The notes beneath the pieces were generated by a model, which had not been told where the DNA came from, searched no databases, and saw nothing but the letters and a program-made list of their open reading frames with translations. From contig DATCJO010000173.1 of the NCBI GenBank assembly GCA_036562765.1, positions 6,691 through 70,690 of the forward strand: a stretch of DNA of 64,000 nucleotides, read 5' to 3'. This DNA is from JAAYFT01 sp036562765. GTDB lineage: Bacteria > Bacillota > Clostridia > Tissierellales > Tissierellaceae. Every line of letters starts with the position of its first letter. Within the stretch, counting starts at the first letter, position 1. Position numbers and translations under genes: made by a program. Of this stretch, positions 62,765 to 64,000 are shown in pieces.

Positions 62765-63861
62765 ATTTAATTCAGTTAACATATATCAATGTAAAGAGAG
62801 TGTTGAAAGATCCAGTTAAACTTGCAATTATGCTCATTACTCCATTATTTGTTATTTTCTTTACCTACTTTATAAATAAAGGTAGAACTGCTTCTCACCT
62901 ATCTAACATAGATGTTGCTTTCAACATAGAAGATAAGGGCGAATTGGGAAAAGAGATAATAGAGTCCCAAACAAGGTCACAGTGGATTTTTAGAAACAAT
63001 AAAGAAGAGGCATTAGAGCTTCTAGAAAAAAATATAGTTGCTGTTGTCTACAACATACCAGAGGACTTCACAGAAAAAATCAATAATTATGAAAAGCCTA
63101 TCATTGAATCATATAAGAGGCAAGAAGGAAATGCCACCATTCCATTGGAAATGGAAATCAACAATACAATTAATAGGCTGATAAAGGAGAAATTGCTTAA
63201 AGATAAAGGAGTTATATCTAATCCAGATGATTTATATGTATTAAATTCTAAAACTCTTTTTAAGAGAAATAAAAATATCTCAACTGGAGACCTGCATTCA
63301 ACCACCATGCTTTTAATCTATTTCATAATTCTAAGCTCATCATCAATTGGAACAGAGTTAATTGAGTTAAAGAAGAAAAATGTAATCTCAAGGGCAGTTA
63401 GCACCCCAAATAAATCAGCTACCATAATGGGAAGCTTTGTTTTATCCTTTTTAATCTTCCAGGTAGCCATAAATCTTATACTCCTTTTAATTGGAAAAAT
63501 CTTCATTGGATATGAGATTATAAATCTCCTTCTAATTACAATAAACATTATTTTAGCAAGTTTATTTTCAATTACTCTATCCTTAGCAATGACAAGGATA
63601 TTCAATAATGAAGGTACTGCTTCTGTAGTTGCAGCACTAATTACCATAGCAACCCTTTTTCTATCCACGTTTGCTCAAGATGGCATATACCAAAACATCC
63701 CACAATTTATAAAAAACCTAGGGAAATTTACACCCCAATATTGGATATTTGATAGCTTAGAAAAATCAGTATACTTCCCAAATATCTTTATCGTGATTCT
63801 TATAATACTAGCACTGTTTACTACAGGAACCTTTAAGCTAAAGGAATTCGTAAGAAAATAA
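62761..63861 (+). CDS. ABC-2 type permease 2 (LnrN-like)
   Basis: A 366-residue permease of the same build, overlapping the first permease by 4 bases (ATGA). One helix at about 22-40, a loop to about 178, then five helices with SSSSIGTELIELKKKNVISRA typical of the ABC-2 family. The C-terminus LKEFVRK is followed directly by a possible IS terminal repeat. Confidence 0.9.
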   Translation: MNLIQLTYINVKRVLKDPVKLAIMLITPLFVIFFTYFINKGRTASHLSNIDVAFNIEDKGELGKEIIESQTRSQWIFRNNKEEALELLEKNIVAVVYNIPEDFTEKINNYEKPIIESYKRQEGNATIPLEMEINNTINRLIKEKLLKDKGVISNPDDLYVLNSKTLFKRNKNISTGDLHSTTMLLIYFIILSSSSIGTELIELKKKNVISRAVSTPNKSATIMGSFVLSFLIFQVAINLILLLIGKIFIGYEIINLLLITINIILASLFSITLSLAMTRIFNNEGTASVVAALITIATLFLSTFAQDGIYQNIPQFIKNLGKFTPQYWIFDSLEKSVYFPNIFIVILIILALFTTGTFKLKEFVRK

Positions 63862-63862
63862 A

Positions 63863-63884
63863 GGCTCTTTGTCAATTGTTGGGG
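63863..63884 (+). mobile_element. Possible ISL3-family terminal inverted repeat
   Basis: GGCTCTTTGTCAATTGTTGG begins two bases past the permease stop. It resembles my memory of ISL3-family ends (GGCTCTTTGTCA...). The rest of the element would lie beyond 64000. No transposase is seen in the 137 bases left. Confidence 0.35.
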
Positions 63885-63910
63885 TAGGATCAATTTTGAT
63901 CCTGCTCCAA
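63879..63910 (+). other. Hairpin after the ABC permease gene
   Basis: A 15-bp stem with two G-U pairs (63879-63893, 63896-63910) has GGATCAA/TTGATCC at its core and no T-run after it. It could be an operon end hairpin or part of the IS end. Confidence 0.5.
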
Positions 63911-64000
63911 TACTATATTTAAGAACATTTTTACATATAGGTACTAGTATATTGGTTTTTAAGCGCACTTAAATAAACCTAGCTAAAATATAGGTTTTCC

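Overview
The window comes from a low-GC, endospore-forming anaerobic Firmicute. The gene set and AT-rich sequence fit the Clostridia/Tissierellia (Tissierella- or Sporanaerobacter-like), but the genus is an inference. Supporting signs are sporulation genes (spoIIE, spoVT, spoVB, spoVG, yabP, yabQ), anaerobe oxygen defence (superoxide reductase, peroxiredoxin), a Na+-pumping decarboxylase and many strong AGGAGG ribosome sites with frequent TTG/GTG starts. Nearly everything from 1 to 42 kb lies on the minus strand (murC is the exception). After 42 kb the strands are mixed.

Region 1 (1-8.0 kb, minus): a complete methylmalonyl-CoA operon. In transcription order it encodes mutase catalytic subunit, mutase B12 subunit, MeaB GTPase, epimerase, and the Na+-translocating methylmalonyl-CoA decarboxylase subunits alpha, delta/gamma-like (OadG), biotin carrier and beta, followed by a partial P1-family (DmpA/NylC-like) peptidase cut by the window edge. 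Together these would turn succinyl-CoA into propionyl-CoA while exporting Na+.

Region 2 (8.1-13.6 kb, minus): a DUF3870 protein, then an aminotransferase-BKACE (3-keto-5-aminohexanoate-cleavage family) pair with a dicarboxylate/amino-acid symporter, and an orphan second decarboxylase beta subunit followed by a 34-residue OadG-like membrane peptide at 12370-12474 that ordinary length cut-offs would miss.

Region 3 (13.7-34.3 kb, minus): the conserved origin-proximal division/sporulation cluster known from Bacillus. Read in the direction of transcription it is spoVG-glmU-prs-pth-mfd-prsA-like-spoVT-spoVB-mazG-hup-S4(yabO)-yabP-yabQ-divIC-yabR-spoIIE-tilS-hpt-ftsH. Convincing sigma-H (spoVG) and sigma-G (spoVT) promoter sequences are visible.

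Region 4 (34.6-42 kb): murC (plus), an LCP cell-wall ligase, hbd-crt (beta-oxidation/butyrate-type enzymes), a PAS-PP2C phosphatase, a cobalamin adenosyltransferase (which could supply AdoCbl to the mutase) and a THUMP-type rRNA methyltransferase.

Region 5 (42-58.7 kb, mixed): superoxide reductase, tyrS with a tyrosine T-box leader, a questin-oxidase-family protein, a DUF6512 membrane protein, alpha/beta hydrolase, SRAP abasic-site protein, NCS2 purine permease, an oddly built chemoreceptor with a C-terminal Cache-like domain, a CAP-domain secreted protein, Nudix hydrolase, peroxiredoxin, patatin, CapA, MscL with a zinc-ribbon tail, dCMP deaminase, RNase H1 and arginase.

Region 6 (58.7-64 kb, plus): a NarL-type two-component system followed by an ABC ATPase and two ABC-2 permeases, the architecture of the Bacillus linearmycin-resistance LnrJK-LnrLMN system. 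Directly after the last stop codon there is a sequence resembling an ISL3-family terminal repeat. I saw no rRNA, tRNA, CRISPR array or prophage.
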